NCBI GenBank assembly: GCA_013822855.1
Contig: PNLE01000011.1
Coordinates: forward strand, 1 to 38,823
Source of the DNA: Planctomyces sp.
Lineage (GTDB): Bacteria; Planctomycetota; Planctomycetia; Planctomycetales; Planctomycetaceae
Length of the DNA: 38,823 nt
Reading direction: 5' to 3'
Both the position numbers and the translations under genes were made by a program. Under the pieces are notes generated by a model. It was not told where the DNA came from, ran no database searches, and saw only the letters and a program-made list of their open reading frames with translations. This document shows, one piece after another, positions 24,791 through 33,127 of the stretch (positions are counted from its first letter, which is position 1; each line of letters opens with the position of its first letter).

Positions 24791-24867
24791 GTGCGCTTTT
24801 GGCGATGGATCCCCTGTGGGAGATGTCGAGATTTTGCTCCCCCGGTGCGACTTCGGCATGCGCCGGC

Positions 24868-25323
24868 TCAAGCATCCGCCGTAGGATCCCGCTTCTGGAT
24901 GATCCAGCAGGAATCGTGGGCCGTCATGCCGATATGCGGGTAGTACTCGCGCGCGGCGGGGGCGGCGAGCAGGATCAGCGTCGTCCGCCGACCGGCGGCT
25001 TCGTGCGTCTGGCGGATGAGTTCCTTGCCGATCCCCTGCCGCTGGCAGGCCTCGTCGACAGCCAGATCGCTCAGATAGGTGCAGAAACTGAAATCGGTGA
25101 GGGCCCGCGAGACACCCACCAGCCGATTCTCCATTCGAGCCGTCACGATCAGATCGGCGTGGCGAAGCATCCCTTCGATCAGCTGCGGTTGATCCACCGG
25201 GCGTCGGGCGGCCAGCGTGGATCGCCGCAGGAGATCGATGAATTCCACCGCCGACAGTGCAGGTTCCAGCTGAAACTGAAGTGCCGGAAGCGGTGAGTCC
25301 TCGAGGCGGCAGGCGGGTTGCAT
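24868..25323 (-). CDS. GNAT-family N-acetyltransferase
   Basis: 151 residues. The GNAT core is clear: [12 protein letters not shown] (beta 3), [21 protein letters not shown] (beta 4 and the acetyl-CoA pyrophosphate loop R/Q-x-x-G-I-G), then [18 protein letters not shown] (the C-terminal strand and the YY..IGM motif common in this family). It transfers an acetyl group from acetyl-CoA to an amine; the substrate is unknown. The N-terminal 40 residues precede the core and include a proline-rich start; ATG 25323 is the only clear start. It lies upstream of hflX on the same strand. Confidence 0.85.
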   Translation of the reverse strand: MQPACRLEDSPLPALQFQLEPALSAVEFIDLLRRSTLAARRPVDQPQLIEGMLRHADLIVTARMENRLVGVSRALTDFSFCTYLSDLAVDEACQRQGIGKELIRQTHEAAGRRTTLILLAAPAAREYYPHIGMTAHDSCWIIQKRDPTADA

Positions 25324-25676
25324 CCGGGGGGCGTCCTTGACCTTGGATTCTTTGCGGAACTACACTTAAGGCCGACATCAAAAACGAGGCGAATCACTTT
25401 GAATGGCAGAATTTTCTCGGTTCAAGGGGCATCCGGAGCCGACTCCACTGTTGTCGCGGAGACATGGGCACTGTAATTCTGTAGAGTCCAATAGGAAATC
25501 CCCGCCGCAAAAACGGTTGGCCATCCTCGGTGCCCGATCGCCTGTCCGAGTGCGGGGACGACAAGATTTTGTTTTATTCTGTCCGATCCGGTTCGGAATC
25601 TTTCTGCAATTGCCGTTTTGTTCACACGTCATTTGATACTTGATGCCACCTTGTCACTTCTGACCGGAATCACGCG
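25324..25676. other. 353-bp intergenic region between divergent genes
   Basis: It separates the minus-strand acetyltransferase from the plus-strand metallophosphoesterase and should hold both promoters. No gene was recognised. The part near 25560-25625 is T-rich on the plus strand, and a short interrupted CTGTA/TGTAG element lies at about 25479-25492. Confidence 0.5.
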
Positions 25677-26420
25677 TTGAAAGCGATCCTCAGCGATATC
25701 CATGGAAATCTGGAGGCGCTGGACGCCGTCCTCGCGGACATTGCCAGCCAAGGCATCACGGAGATCTATTGCCTCGGCGACATTGTCGGCTACGGCCCGA
25801 ATCCGTGCGAATGTGTCGACAAGGTCATGTCCACCTGCAAACTCTCCCTGCTCGGAAACCACGACCAGGGAGCGCTGTTCGACCCGATGGGCTTCAACGC
25901 CAGTGCCGAGCGGGCCATTTTCTGGACTCGCAAGCAGTTGGAAAGTGGTCGCGGCTCGCAGGCCGAGAAGCGCTGGGAGTTCCTGGGCGAGTTGCCGCGC
26001 GTGCATCGCGAGGGGACGCTCATGTTCGTCCATGGCAGCGCCCGCAACCCGCTGAACGAATATGTCTTCCCCGAGGACATCTACAACCAGCGGAAGATGG
26101 AGAAGATCTTCGGGATGATCGAGAGGCACTGCTTCCAGGGCCATACCCATATCCCGGGCGTTTTCACCGAGGATCTCAACTTCCTGCCACCGGAGGAGAT
26201 CGATTTCAACTATGTCTTGCGCGAGGGAAAGGTGATGGTGAATGTCGGATCGGTGGGGCAACCCCGCAACAACGATCCCCGTTCATCCTACGTGACGCTC
26301 GATGGCGACACGCTCCGCTTCCGCCGAGTCGAGTACGACTTCCGCATCACGCAGAAGAAGATTTATGATATTCCTGACCTCGACAACTTCCTCGGCGATC
26401 GACTGACCGAAGGACGCTAG
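25677..26420 (+). CDS. Metallophosphoesterase (calcineurin-like, YfcE/PP-family)
   Basis: 247 residues. All metal-ligand motifs are present in order: SDIHGN (D7, H9), [10 protein letters not shown] (D35), GNHD (N61-H62-D63), FVHGS (H119) and GHTHIPG (H156, H158). This places it with calcineurin-like phosphodiesterases and protein phosphatases that use two metal ions. Possible substrates include phosphoproteins, cyclic nucleotides or small phosphate esters, none assignable here. The start is a TTG at 25677: it is the only codon giving the canonical [11 protein letters not shown] opening, with CCGGAA about eight bases upstream and no nearby in-frame ATG. yidC lies 256 bp downstream on the same strand. 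Confidence 0.9.
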   Translation: MKAILSDIHGNLEALDAVLADIASQGITEIYCLGDIVGYGPNPCECVDKVMSTCKLSLLGNHDQGALFDPMGFNASAERAIFWTRKQLESGRGSQAEKRWEFLGELPRVHREGTLMFVHGSARNPLNEYVFPEDIYNQRKMEKIFGMIERHCFQGHTHIPGVFTEDLNFLPPEEIDFNYVLREGKVMVNVGSVGQPRNNDPRSSYVTLDGDTLRFRRVEYDFRITQKKIYDIPDLDNFLGDRLTEGR

Positions 26421-26676
26421 CCGCTGGTTCGATGGACGGGGCCTGATCGTTCCGCCCGCGCCTTGGCTGGTGAGAGACGACTTTTCCAGTTGGGGAAGAT
26501 TGGTCGCTCCCGGCGGCGGTCCGAGCGAGAAATTCACCGCCTGCGGTGCCCCTTTGTCGGCCAGCCGGTATGATCACGGGCGAATCGTGCTGGAACTGCA
26601 TGGGAAGTCTCATGATGCGGAAGCTCTCATTCCGCCCAGCCCACTCTTGATTTCCTGATTGTCGGCATCACTTTCC

Positions 26677-28794
26677 ATGGAACAACGTCGCTTCCTGACT
26701 TTCATCGCCTTGTCCGCACTGGTCATTTTTGGCTGGTCCGGATTCGTGATGCCGATGCTTTTCCCTCCCAAGCCCAAAGTGGTGGAAAAGCTGGACGGCG
26801 GGAAGCTGCTCGAAGACGTCGATGCGGCTCTGGCCGCGCGGGAAGGGGCACCAGCCGATGCACTCCAGCCCGCGAATGTCGCGCTTGCAGAAGTCGCCGC
26901 AGCCGATCAACCGGCTGCCCAGCCAGAGCCTGGAAAACCGGCGGCGGATCGCCTGGCGGAGTTGAAGAAATTCCCTAACCGACAGGTGCTGTTGGGTTCG
27001 ACTTCGCCCGATCAGCCCTTTTTTCTGGGAGTGACCCTCAACTCCCGCGGTGCTGCCGTTGAAACGATCGAACTCAACGATCCCCGCTATCGCTCGCTCG
27101 AAGACGGCGCGAAGCCGGTGGTCGTGGTGGGGAGCGATCCCCTCGCCAAACAGCAGACGGCCGAACTCGCCATCGCCGAGATCGACGAGCAACTGGCCCC
27201 GCTGGGCCTCAGCCTGGCCAAGGTCAATTGGGAGGTGGTTCCCGGAAGTGAAAGTCCGGAGGGGGTCACCTTCCGCTTCACCGCACCGGATGGCACCCTG
27301 CAGATCGAAAAGACCTATCGTCTGCCTAAGATCGCCGAACTCGCGGGAAAAGAACCCACGAAGGCCCAGCGGGACAATCTCGCGGGGGGCTACCTTCTCG
27401 AATACGCCATCACGATTCGCAACTTGTCCAATGCGGCGAAAAAACTGGAATACGTGATGCAGGGGCCGGTGGGTGTCCCGCTGGAGAACCCGGAGAACGT
27501 CACCAAGTACCGCGATGTCCGCGTCGGCTTCCTCCTTCCGGATGGCGTGACCGTCGAGTCGTCGCACCAGTCCGCCACGGATGTCCTCAACGCCGAAGCG
27601 GCGGGCAAACCCTCGGAATGGACGCGTCCCCTGGCCTATGTGGGGGTCGATGCGACCTACTTCGCCGCCCTGCTCCATCCCGTCGAGGTTCAGACCAAGG
27701 ATCGAACGATCGCCAAGGTCTGGTCGGAAGTCACCTACCCGGCCCAAGAGAAACATTTCACCGATGTCTCCGCCACGCTGGAATCGGTTCCCGTCGCCTT
27801 GGCGGCCAACACGGCGGGCCCGGCGGCCGAAGTGACCCACAAATTCCAGCTCTATGCCGGCCCCAAGCGTTCGCATCTGATGGCGGCGGTCGGCGCGGCG
27901 GATGTCACCGAGTACCACATCGGCTGGAATCCGTTCTTTTTTCTCGAACCCCTCGTCCGCCTGCTCGTCATCCCGATGCTGGGGCTGCTCAACGGGCTCC
28001 ATTCGCTGGGGATCAACTACGGCATCGCGATCATCCTGCTGACGATCATCGTCCGCACCTGCCTCATGCCCCTCACCCGCAAACAGGCCCAAAGCGCCCA
28101 GCGGATGAAGGAGATGCAGCCCAAGCTCAAGGAACTGCAGAAGAAGTTCGCGGGCGATCAGGACGGCCTCCGCCGCGCCCAGTTGGAACTCTACAGCAAG
28201 CATGGATTCAACCCGCTGGCGGGTTGCTGGCCCGTGCTGCTGCAGATGCCGATCTTTTTCGCCCTCTACCGGGCGTTGAGTGTCTCGATCGATCTGAGGC
28301 GGGCGTCGTTCCTCTGGATCGACAACCTCGCGGCTCCGGATGCCCTGTTCGAACTCCCCTTCCGCGTCCCCTTCCTCGGCTGGACGGAGTTCAACCTGCT
28401 GCCGTTCCTGACCATCGCCCTCTTCGTGGCGCAACAGAAGATCCTGATGCCGCCCCCCGCCGACGAGGAGCAGGCCATGCAGTACAAGATGATGAACATC
28501 ATGATGATCATGATGGGTGTGATGTTCTATCGCGTCCCCGCCGGTCTGTGCATCTACTTCATCACCTCCAGCTTGTGGGGGATGGGCGAGCGATTATTCT
28601 TCGACCGTCTGAACGAGTGGTATCCCAGCAAGCCCGTCGAGGTGAAGGAGAAGAAGCCTTCGACCGTGGCCAAATTCTGGCAGCAGGCCCTCGAGGCGGC
28701 GGATCGCCAGGCGGAACAGGCCCGGCAACTCCCCCCCGCGTCGAGCCAGCCTTCGACCAAGGGGAACAACTCCGGCAAGGGACGTCTCAAATAA
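26677..28794 (+). CDS. yidC: Membrane protein insertase YidC
   Basis: 705 residues, the long Gram-negative type. A single N-terminal membrane helix (FLTFIALSALVIFGWSGFVM, about 6-25) is followed by an Ala/Pro-rich linker and a large periplasmic domain to about residue 420. The conserved C-terminal insertase core then runs from LVIPMLGLLNGLHSLGINYGIAIILLTIIVR through QSAQRMKEMQPKLKELQKKF, GCWPVLLQMPIFFALYRAL and the last helices near MMNIMMIMMGVMFYRVPAGLCIYF. The tail is basic (KGNNSGKGRLK), suited to ribosome contact. It inserts inner-membrane proteins with or without Sec. ATG 26677 is preferred; a TTG six codons earlier is open. No strong Shine-Dalgarno is visible. mnmE follows, the order seen widely in bacteria. 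Confidence 0.95.
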   Translation: MEQRRFLTFIALSALVIFGWSGFVMPMLFPPKPKVVEKLDGGKLLEDVDAALAAREGAPADALQPANVALAEVAAADQPAAQPEPGKPAADRLAELKKFPNRQVLLGSTSPDQPFFLGVTLNSRGAAVETIELNDPRYRSLEDGAKPVVVVGSDPLAKQQTAELAIAEIDEQLAPLGLSLAKVNWEVVPGSESPEGVTFRFTAPDGTLQIEKTYRLPKIAELAGKEPTKAQRDNLAGGYLLEYAITIRNLSNAAKKLEYVMQGPVGVPLENPENVTKYRDVRVGFLLPDGVTVESSHQSATDVLNAEAAGKPSEWTRPLAYVGVDATYFAALLHPVEVQTKDRTIAKVWSEVTYPAQEKHFTDVSATLESVPVALAANTAGPAAEVTHKFQLYAGPKRSHLMAAVGAADVTEYHIGWNPFFFLEPLVRLLVIPMLGLLNGLHSLGINYGIAIILLTIIVRTCLMPLTRKQAQSAQRMKEMQPKLKELQKKFAGDQDGLRRAQLELYSKHGFNPLAGCWPVLLQMPIFFALYRALSVSIDLRRASFLWIDNLAAPDALFELPFRVPFLGWTEFNLLPFLTIALFVAQQKILMPPPADEEQAMQYKMMNIMMIMMGVMFYRVPAGLCIYFITSSLWGMGERLFFDRLNEWYPSKPVEVKEKKPSTVAKFWQQALEAADRQAEQARQLPPASSQPSTKGNNSGKGRLK

Positions 28795-28941
28795 AGCAGA
28801 TCAACCAGGGATTGTGGCCTTTGGTTCTTTGCTGCTTTTGGGATGTGGGGTCATGTTTCCTCTTGGCACGCACCCCAAGTAAAGTCTGAAACTGACCCGC
28901 GCTCACGGGACTGATGGTCGTACGGAAATTGGATTTTCCCG

Positions 28942-30342
28942 ATGCTCGATCTGTTGTTGGGCGACACCATCGCGGCCTTGGCCACCCCCTCCGGCGCGGC
29001 GGGAGCGGGTGTGGTTCGACTCGCCGGCCCGCAGACCATCCAGGTCATCGGCGGCTTGTTCGAGGCTCGCAACGCGAAATGGAAGTCGGCCAGCCGTCCG
29101 GTGAGTGTCGAGGGGGAAGTCTGGATTCCCGGTGATCAGCTCCGTATCCCGGCCCGCTTGACGCTTTGGCCGACGAACCGCAGCTATTGCGGGCAGCCGC
29201 AGGCCGAGATCTCGCTGGTGGCCTGCCAGCCACTGCTGGAGGCGACGTTGGCCGAATGTTTCCGCCACGGAGCGCGCGGTGCCCAGCCCGGTGAGTTCAC
29301 GCTGAGGGCCTATCTCAACGGCAAGGTCGATCTGCTCCAGGCGGAAGCCGTCCTGGGGGTCATCGATGCCCGCCACGAGGACGATCTGCGGGTGGCCCTC
29401 TCGCAACTGGGTGGCGGCGTTTCCCGCCCCTTGACGGAAGTCCGCGACGATCTGCTGAATCTCCTGGCCGATGTGGAGGCCGGTCTCGACTTTGTGGACG
29501 AGGACATCGAGTTCGTCTCCCGCACCGATGTCGCCACGCGATTGGGGGCGGCGCGTGCGATCCTCAGGACGATCGAGCAGCAATCATCCCACCGCATGAC
29601 CTCGAACGCCCGTCGCCGCGTGGTGCTGGCCGGTCTGCCGAACGCGGGGAAAAGTACGCTGCTGAATCGCCTCGCGGCCACCGATGCCGCCCTGGTCTCG
29701 CCGATCGCGGGGACGACGCGCGACTATCTCGTCTGGGCCATCCATTGGGAGGGGTTGTCGTTCGATCTGATCGATACGGCGGGGTGGGAGGTGTCCGATC
29801 AACCCATCTCGAAGGCCTCGCAAAAGCAACGCGAGGAGCAGATGCGGGTGTGCGACCTGCTGGTCTGGTGTTCCGCCGCGGATGCCACGCCCGAACAGCG
29901 CCGGCTCGACGATCAACTTCTGCGGGAAGTCGATCGGGATTCGATAAAGTGGAATTCGATCAAGACAGTGCGGATCGTCACCAAGATCGATCGGCATGAT
30001 CCCACCCTCCATCCCTTGCCGAAGGAAAGCCCGCTGGGATTGTCGGCGGTGACCGGCGAAGGCCTGGATCGTCTGGCGACTGTGCTGCGGGGATTGCTGG
30101 TTCGCGAAGACACCCGTTCGCAGGTCTGGTTGGGCACCACCGCCGCCCGCTGCCGGGAATCGCTCGCTGCCGCCGGGCTGGCTTTGGAGTCGGCACTCTC
30201 GGCCTCGTCACGGGGCGACGCCGACGAACTCCTCTCGGCCGATCTCCGGCAGGCGGTCGACGCCCTGGGTCTGATCACCGGCGAAATCCGCACCGACGAC
30301 CTCCTCGACCGCATCTTCAGCCGCTTCTGCATCGGAAAGTGA
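28942..30342 (+). CDS. mnmE: tRNA modification GTPase MnmE
   Basis: 466 residues. The N-terminal folate-binding domain (1-120) opens with DTIAALATPSGAAGAGVVRLAG and ends with GEFTLRAYLNGKVDLLQAEA. The helical domain encloses a G domain with G1 GLPNAGKS (231-238), the TTRD G2 motif, DTAGWE (278-283) and TKID. The C-terminal FCIGK carries the conserved catalytic cysteine (C463). With MnmG it installs the carboxymethylaminomethyl group on U34 of certain tRNAs. It lies 147 bp after yidC on the same strand and may share its transcript. It converges on the DUF1080 gene with 18 bp between the stops. Confidence 0.95.
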   Translation: MLDLLLGDTIAALATPSGAAGAGVVRLAGPQTIQVIGGLFEARNAKWKSASRPVSVEGEVWIPGDQLRIPARLTLWPTNRSYCGQPQAEISLVACQPLLEATLAECFRHGARGAQPGEFTLRAYLNGKVDLLQAEAVLGVIDARHEDDLRVALSQLGGGVSRPLTEVRDDLLNLLADVEAGLDFVDEDIEFVSRTDVATRLGAARAILRTIEQQSSHRMTSNARRRVVLAGLPNAGKSTLLNRLAATDAALVSPIAGTTRDYLVWAIHWEGLSFDLIDTAGWEVSDQPISKASQKQREEQMRVCDLLVWCSAADATPEQRRLDDQLLREVDRDSIKWNSIKTVRIVTKIDRHDPTLHPLPKESPLGLSAVTGEGLDRLATVLRGLLVREDTRSQVWLGTTAARCRESLAAAGLALESALSASSRGDADELLSADLRQAVDALGLITGEIRTDDLLDRIFSRFCIGK

Positions 30343-30360
30343 GCGTGGTCGCCTCGGCGG

Positions 30361-31614
30361 CTACTCCACGCAGCACTCGATGTCGTCCAGCCGCAGGACT
30401 TCCACCTTCCGGAATCGCACGTCCATCTCTTGTCCGCCGTGCAACTGGAGTGCGATTTTCCCGGCCGCTTTGCCTCCTTTGTCGATGAAGTCGACCGTCT
30501 TGACGCCATTGAGGTGGATCACGATCCGCTCGCCGAGGGCCACGACCGTCAATTCGTTCCACTCGCCCGGCTTGAACGCCTTCTTGAGGAGTTCGGCTGT
30601 GGGCTTCGAGATCCATTCCCGCCCGCTGGTCTCGTAAAGTCCGCCGACATCCTTCGCCGGGTCGATCTCCGCCTGGAAGCCGGTGACGCCGTACGGCTCT
30701 CCCTCGGCACAACGGAAGTACAAGCCGCTGTTGCCCGCGACAGCTTTGAACTCGACACGGGCAGTGAAGTCGCGATAAGCCTCTTCGGTGATCAACAGGC
30801 CGTGCCGTGGCTCGCTGGCGGCGGAAGTGCCGACCAGTTCCCCGCCCTCCACCTTCCACTCTCCGGCACCGATCGCCTTGAAACCGGCCAGATCGCGACC
30901 ATTCCACAACGGTTTCCAGCGGGATTCGCCCAAGGGGGTCAACTGGATGTTCTTCCAGCGGATCTTCCCCGCCTTGCCCGAATGGACCTGCAACGCGATG
31001 AAGCCTTCCAGGTCGGCGGTGTCGATCAAATCCGCGCAGGGGATGCCGTTCACGCTCGTCGTGATGTGCGGCCCCTTGGCCTTGATGACAAACGTGTTCC
31101 AATCGTCGATCTTGAAGGCGTTGCGGGCCTCCTCGCTCTGGTCGAGCGGGAAGATCCAGCCGCGACGGCCTTCGTCGTAGATGCCGCCGGTCCACTTCCG
31201 GGGTGAGGGATCGATCTCGCACTGGTAGCCGAACGTGCGACCCTGCCCCTCCTTCTGATGGCTGCGGAACTGTACGCCACTGTTGCCGGGGACTTCCAAC
31301 TTCACATCGTAGCGGAGTTCGAAATCGCCGTACGTCGCCTTGGTTCGCAGGAAAGTGTTGGCCCCCGGCCCCACACTCCCGACGATCTCCTCCCCTTCGA
31401 TGCTGTAAGTCGCGCCACCGCCCACCTTCTCCCAGCCATCGAGTGATTTGCCGTCGAAGAGCGCGACGGGTTGCGGCTTTTTGGCAGTCTCTTGGGCCAG
31501 AGCCGCGGTGGCCCCCACAGCCGAGAGCGCCAGGCCACAAGCCATCATCGAACGAGCGGTGTGGCATCGGAGCCAGGCGGCCATCGAACCACGGATCATC
31601 GCAATAGAACTCAT
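30361..31614 (-). CDS. Tandem DUF1080 (3-keto-disaccharide hydrolase-like) secreted protein
   Basis: 417 residues. A signal peptide ends at about residue 41 (ATAALAQE). Two homologous DUF1080 domains follow, about 48-228 and 232-410. Repeat 1 has LFDGKSLDGWEKVGGGATYSIEGEEIVG, FELRYDVKLEVPGNSGVQFRS and GYQCEID; repeat 2 has LWNGRDLAGFKAIGAGEWKVEGGELVG, FTARVEFKAVAGNSGLYFRC and GFQAEIDP. The fold is a concanavalin-like jelly roll. Characterised relatives cleave 3-keto-glycosides, but many planctomycete paralogues are untested, so specificity is open. It should act in the periplasm or outside the cell. GAGGA precedes ATG 31614. The DUF5009-like membrane protein is immediately upstream on the same strand, 72 bp away, probably in one operon. 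Confidence 0.9.
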   Translation of the reverse strand: MSSIAMIRGSMAAWLRCHTARSMMACGLALSAVGATAALAQETAKKPQPVALFDGKSLDGWEKVGGGATYSIEGEEIVGSVGPGANTFLRTKATYGDFELRYDVKLEVPGNSGVQFRSHQKEGQGRTFGYQCEIDPSPRKWTGGIYDEGRRGWIFPLDQSEEARNAFKIDDWNTFVIKAKGPHITTSVNGIPCADLIDTADLEGFIALQVHSGKAGKIRWKNIQLTPLGESRWKPLWNGRDLAGFKAIGAGEWKVEGGELVGTSAASEPRHGLLITEEAYRDFTARVEFKAVAGNSGLYFRCAEGEPYGVTGFQAEIDPAKDVGGLYETSGREWISKPTAELLKKAFKPGEWNELTVVALGERIVIHLNGVKTVDFIDKGGKAAGKIALQLHGGQEMDVRFRKVEVLRLDDIECCVE

Positions 31615-31686
31615 GGGGCAGATCCTCGAAGTGGGTGAATCGTGGAGATTGTCGCCGGGTTTCGGCGGAAGATCAAAGGAAGCTCG

Positions 31687-32868
31687 TCACAGCCGGATAA
31701 ACACCTTCTGCCGGGCCAGCCACCAGACGAACAGCCAGAAGGAGAGCCCCACCGCGCAGGCCTGCAAAATGGGAGCCAGCGAGGCTCCCGCGACGAGGAA
31801 GACCTTGGCCCCCAAATGCCGTTCCCACGTGGCCGCCATCCACGGCCTGAGCAGCATGTAGAGGACATACAGCACGATCGAGTTCATCCCGGCGATGACC
31901 AGCGGCCAGACGAGCCAGCGCCGCTGGGCCGCTTCGGTGAGAAAGTGGAACAACCCCAGGATCGACAGGCACAGCCCGCCGCTCCAGAGCGTCCACGACG
32001 GCGTCCAGATCCGCTTCACCATCGGGCAGATGCCGAACACGTCGAGCATCCAGCCCAAGAGCGCGATCACCACGCCTCCCAGAACCAGCCGGATCGCCAC
32101 GGGAAAGGCTCCCGGTGTCTCCTTGATCGACTGCCCGGCCGCCAGTCCCAGCAGCATGGTGGCGATCGACGGGATGAAGTTCAGGGTCTGGTAACCTCCC
32201 CTGTTGAAGACGAACGGTGCCTCTCGCGGGAAGAAATTCAGAAACCAGCGGTCGAAACTGGCGGCGGGGTTAAGGTGCTGGTTCCAGTGCGCGGCGAATC
32301 CCGGGAGTTGCTGCCGATCGGCGGGCAGACCCAGCATCGCCGCCTCTTCGGGCGTCCCCACCGGCCAGAAGGCGAAGAGCATCCCGTAGCCCAGCAGGAT
32401 GCCCGTCGCCACGAAAGGTGCCAGCGGACTGGGCGACTGCGCGATGGCGTAAACCACCAGATATCCCATTCCGATCTGTGTCAGCACGTTCATGAACGAG
32501 AAATCGGTGGTCGGCTTGTTGTTGGAGATCAGGAAGATCCCCAAGACGATCAGCAGCGCGGAACGCGCGACGGCGCGCAGCCATCCTTGGGCGGGCGTGA
32601 CACCGTTCGCTTTCTGCGATGCCAGCGACCACGGAATCGACACCCCCACCAGGAACATGAAGGAGGGCTGGATCATGTCCCAGAGGGAACAACCGCGCCA
32701 GGCGACATGGTCGAACAGCCAGCCAGCAGTCTGCCAGCCTTCGGAGTTGGGAAAGTTCCGGCTGGCATCGAGGATGCCGAAGCCGTTGAAGGCGAGCAGC
32801 ACCATCACCAGGCCGCGATAGGCGTCGATCGAGGCCAAACGGGGGGCCGCGTTCGTCTTGGTGTTCAC
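31687..32868 (-). CDS. HGSNAT/DUF5009-like multi-helix membrane protein
   Basis: 393 residues from GTG 32868. It opens with RLASIDAYRGLVMVLLAFNGF and has about ten hydrophobic helices, including HVAWRGCSLWDMIQPSFMFLVGVSIPWSL and LNFIPSIATMLLGLAAGQSI. This matches the DUF5009/heparan-alpha-glucosaminide N-acetyltransferase-like family (YeiB/NagX group), which may acetylate sugars across the membrane using acetyl-CoA. GTG 32868 was chosen over ATG 33036 for three reasons: GGAG lies eight bases upstream, the 56 extra residues are not family-like, and the ATG would leave under 100 bp before the divergent gene. The DUF1080 gene follows at 72 bp, which suggests a shared role in sugar metabolism (inference). 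Confidence 0.82.
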   Translation of the reverse strand: MNTKTNAAPRLASIDAYRGLVMVLLAFNGFGILDASRNFPNSEGWQTAGWLFDHVAWRGCSLWDMIQPSFMFLVGVSIPWSLASQKANGVTPAQGWLRAVARSALLIVLGIFLISNNKPTTDFSFMNVLTQIGMGYLVVYAIAQSPSPLAPFVATGILLGYGMLFAFWPVGTPEEAAMLGLPADRQQLPGFAAHWNQHLNPAASFDRWFLNFFPREAPFVFNRGGYQTLNFIPSIATMLLGLAAGQSIKETPGAFPVAIRLVLGGVVIALLGWMLDVFGICPMVKRIWTPSWTLWSGGLCLSILGLFHFLTEAAQRRWLVWPLVIAGMNSIVLYVLYMLLRPWMAATWERHLGAKVFLVAGASLAPILQACAVGLSFWLFVWWLARQKVFIRL

Positions 32869-33071
32869 TGGGCTCTCCGGCAAGGGATCGTGTGTGGGCT
32901 TGAAGGCTGGCTCGTCGGTCGAACCGATCTCGCCGGTCGAACTGATATCGTAGGGTTGAGTAGGGCGTTCCGCATGCGAAGGCTGAACGAATGACCTACC
33001 CAACTCTTCCGAACGCTCAACTCTTCTTGCGGCCATCCCGTTTCACAGAGTAGCCTGACTTTTTATGAAAT

Positions 33072-33091
33072 ACTGTGTTCACACACTGTGT
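33072..33091. promoter_or_regulatory. Direct repeat ACTGTGT before the cytochrome/beta-propeller gene
   Basis: ACTGTGT at 33072-33078 and 33085-33091, a 13-bp period, with TCACAC between; TGTG..CACA symmetry also occurs here. It ends 36 nt before the ATG and sits in the short region between divergent genes. Possible operator only. Confidence 0.2.
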
Positions 33092-33127
33092 CCTATCGAA
33101 TGGGTATCCTGCGGGAGAGCTTTCTCC

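Noticed and set aside
22639-25296. Long plus-strand open frame covering the gene desert, hflX and part of the acetyltransferase region
   Set aside because: Most of it is the antisense of hflX, whose motifs are complete; the remaining 5' part has no recognisable protein features.
26535-26548. CACCGC/GCGGTG palindrome between the metallophosphoesterase and yidC
   Set aside because: Short arms with only a 2-nt centre, 115 nt from the nearest stop and without a T-run; not enough to call a terminator.
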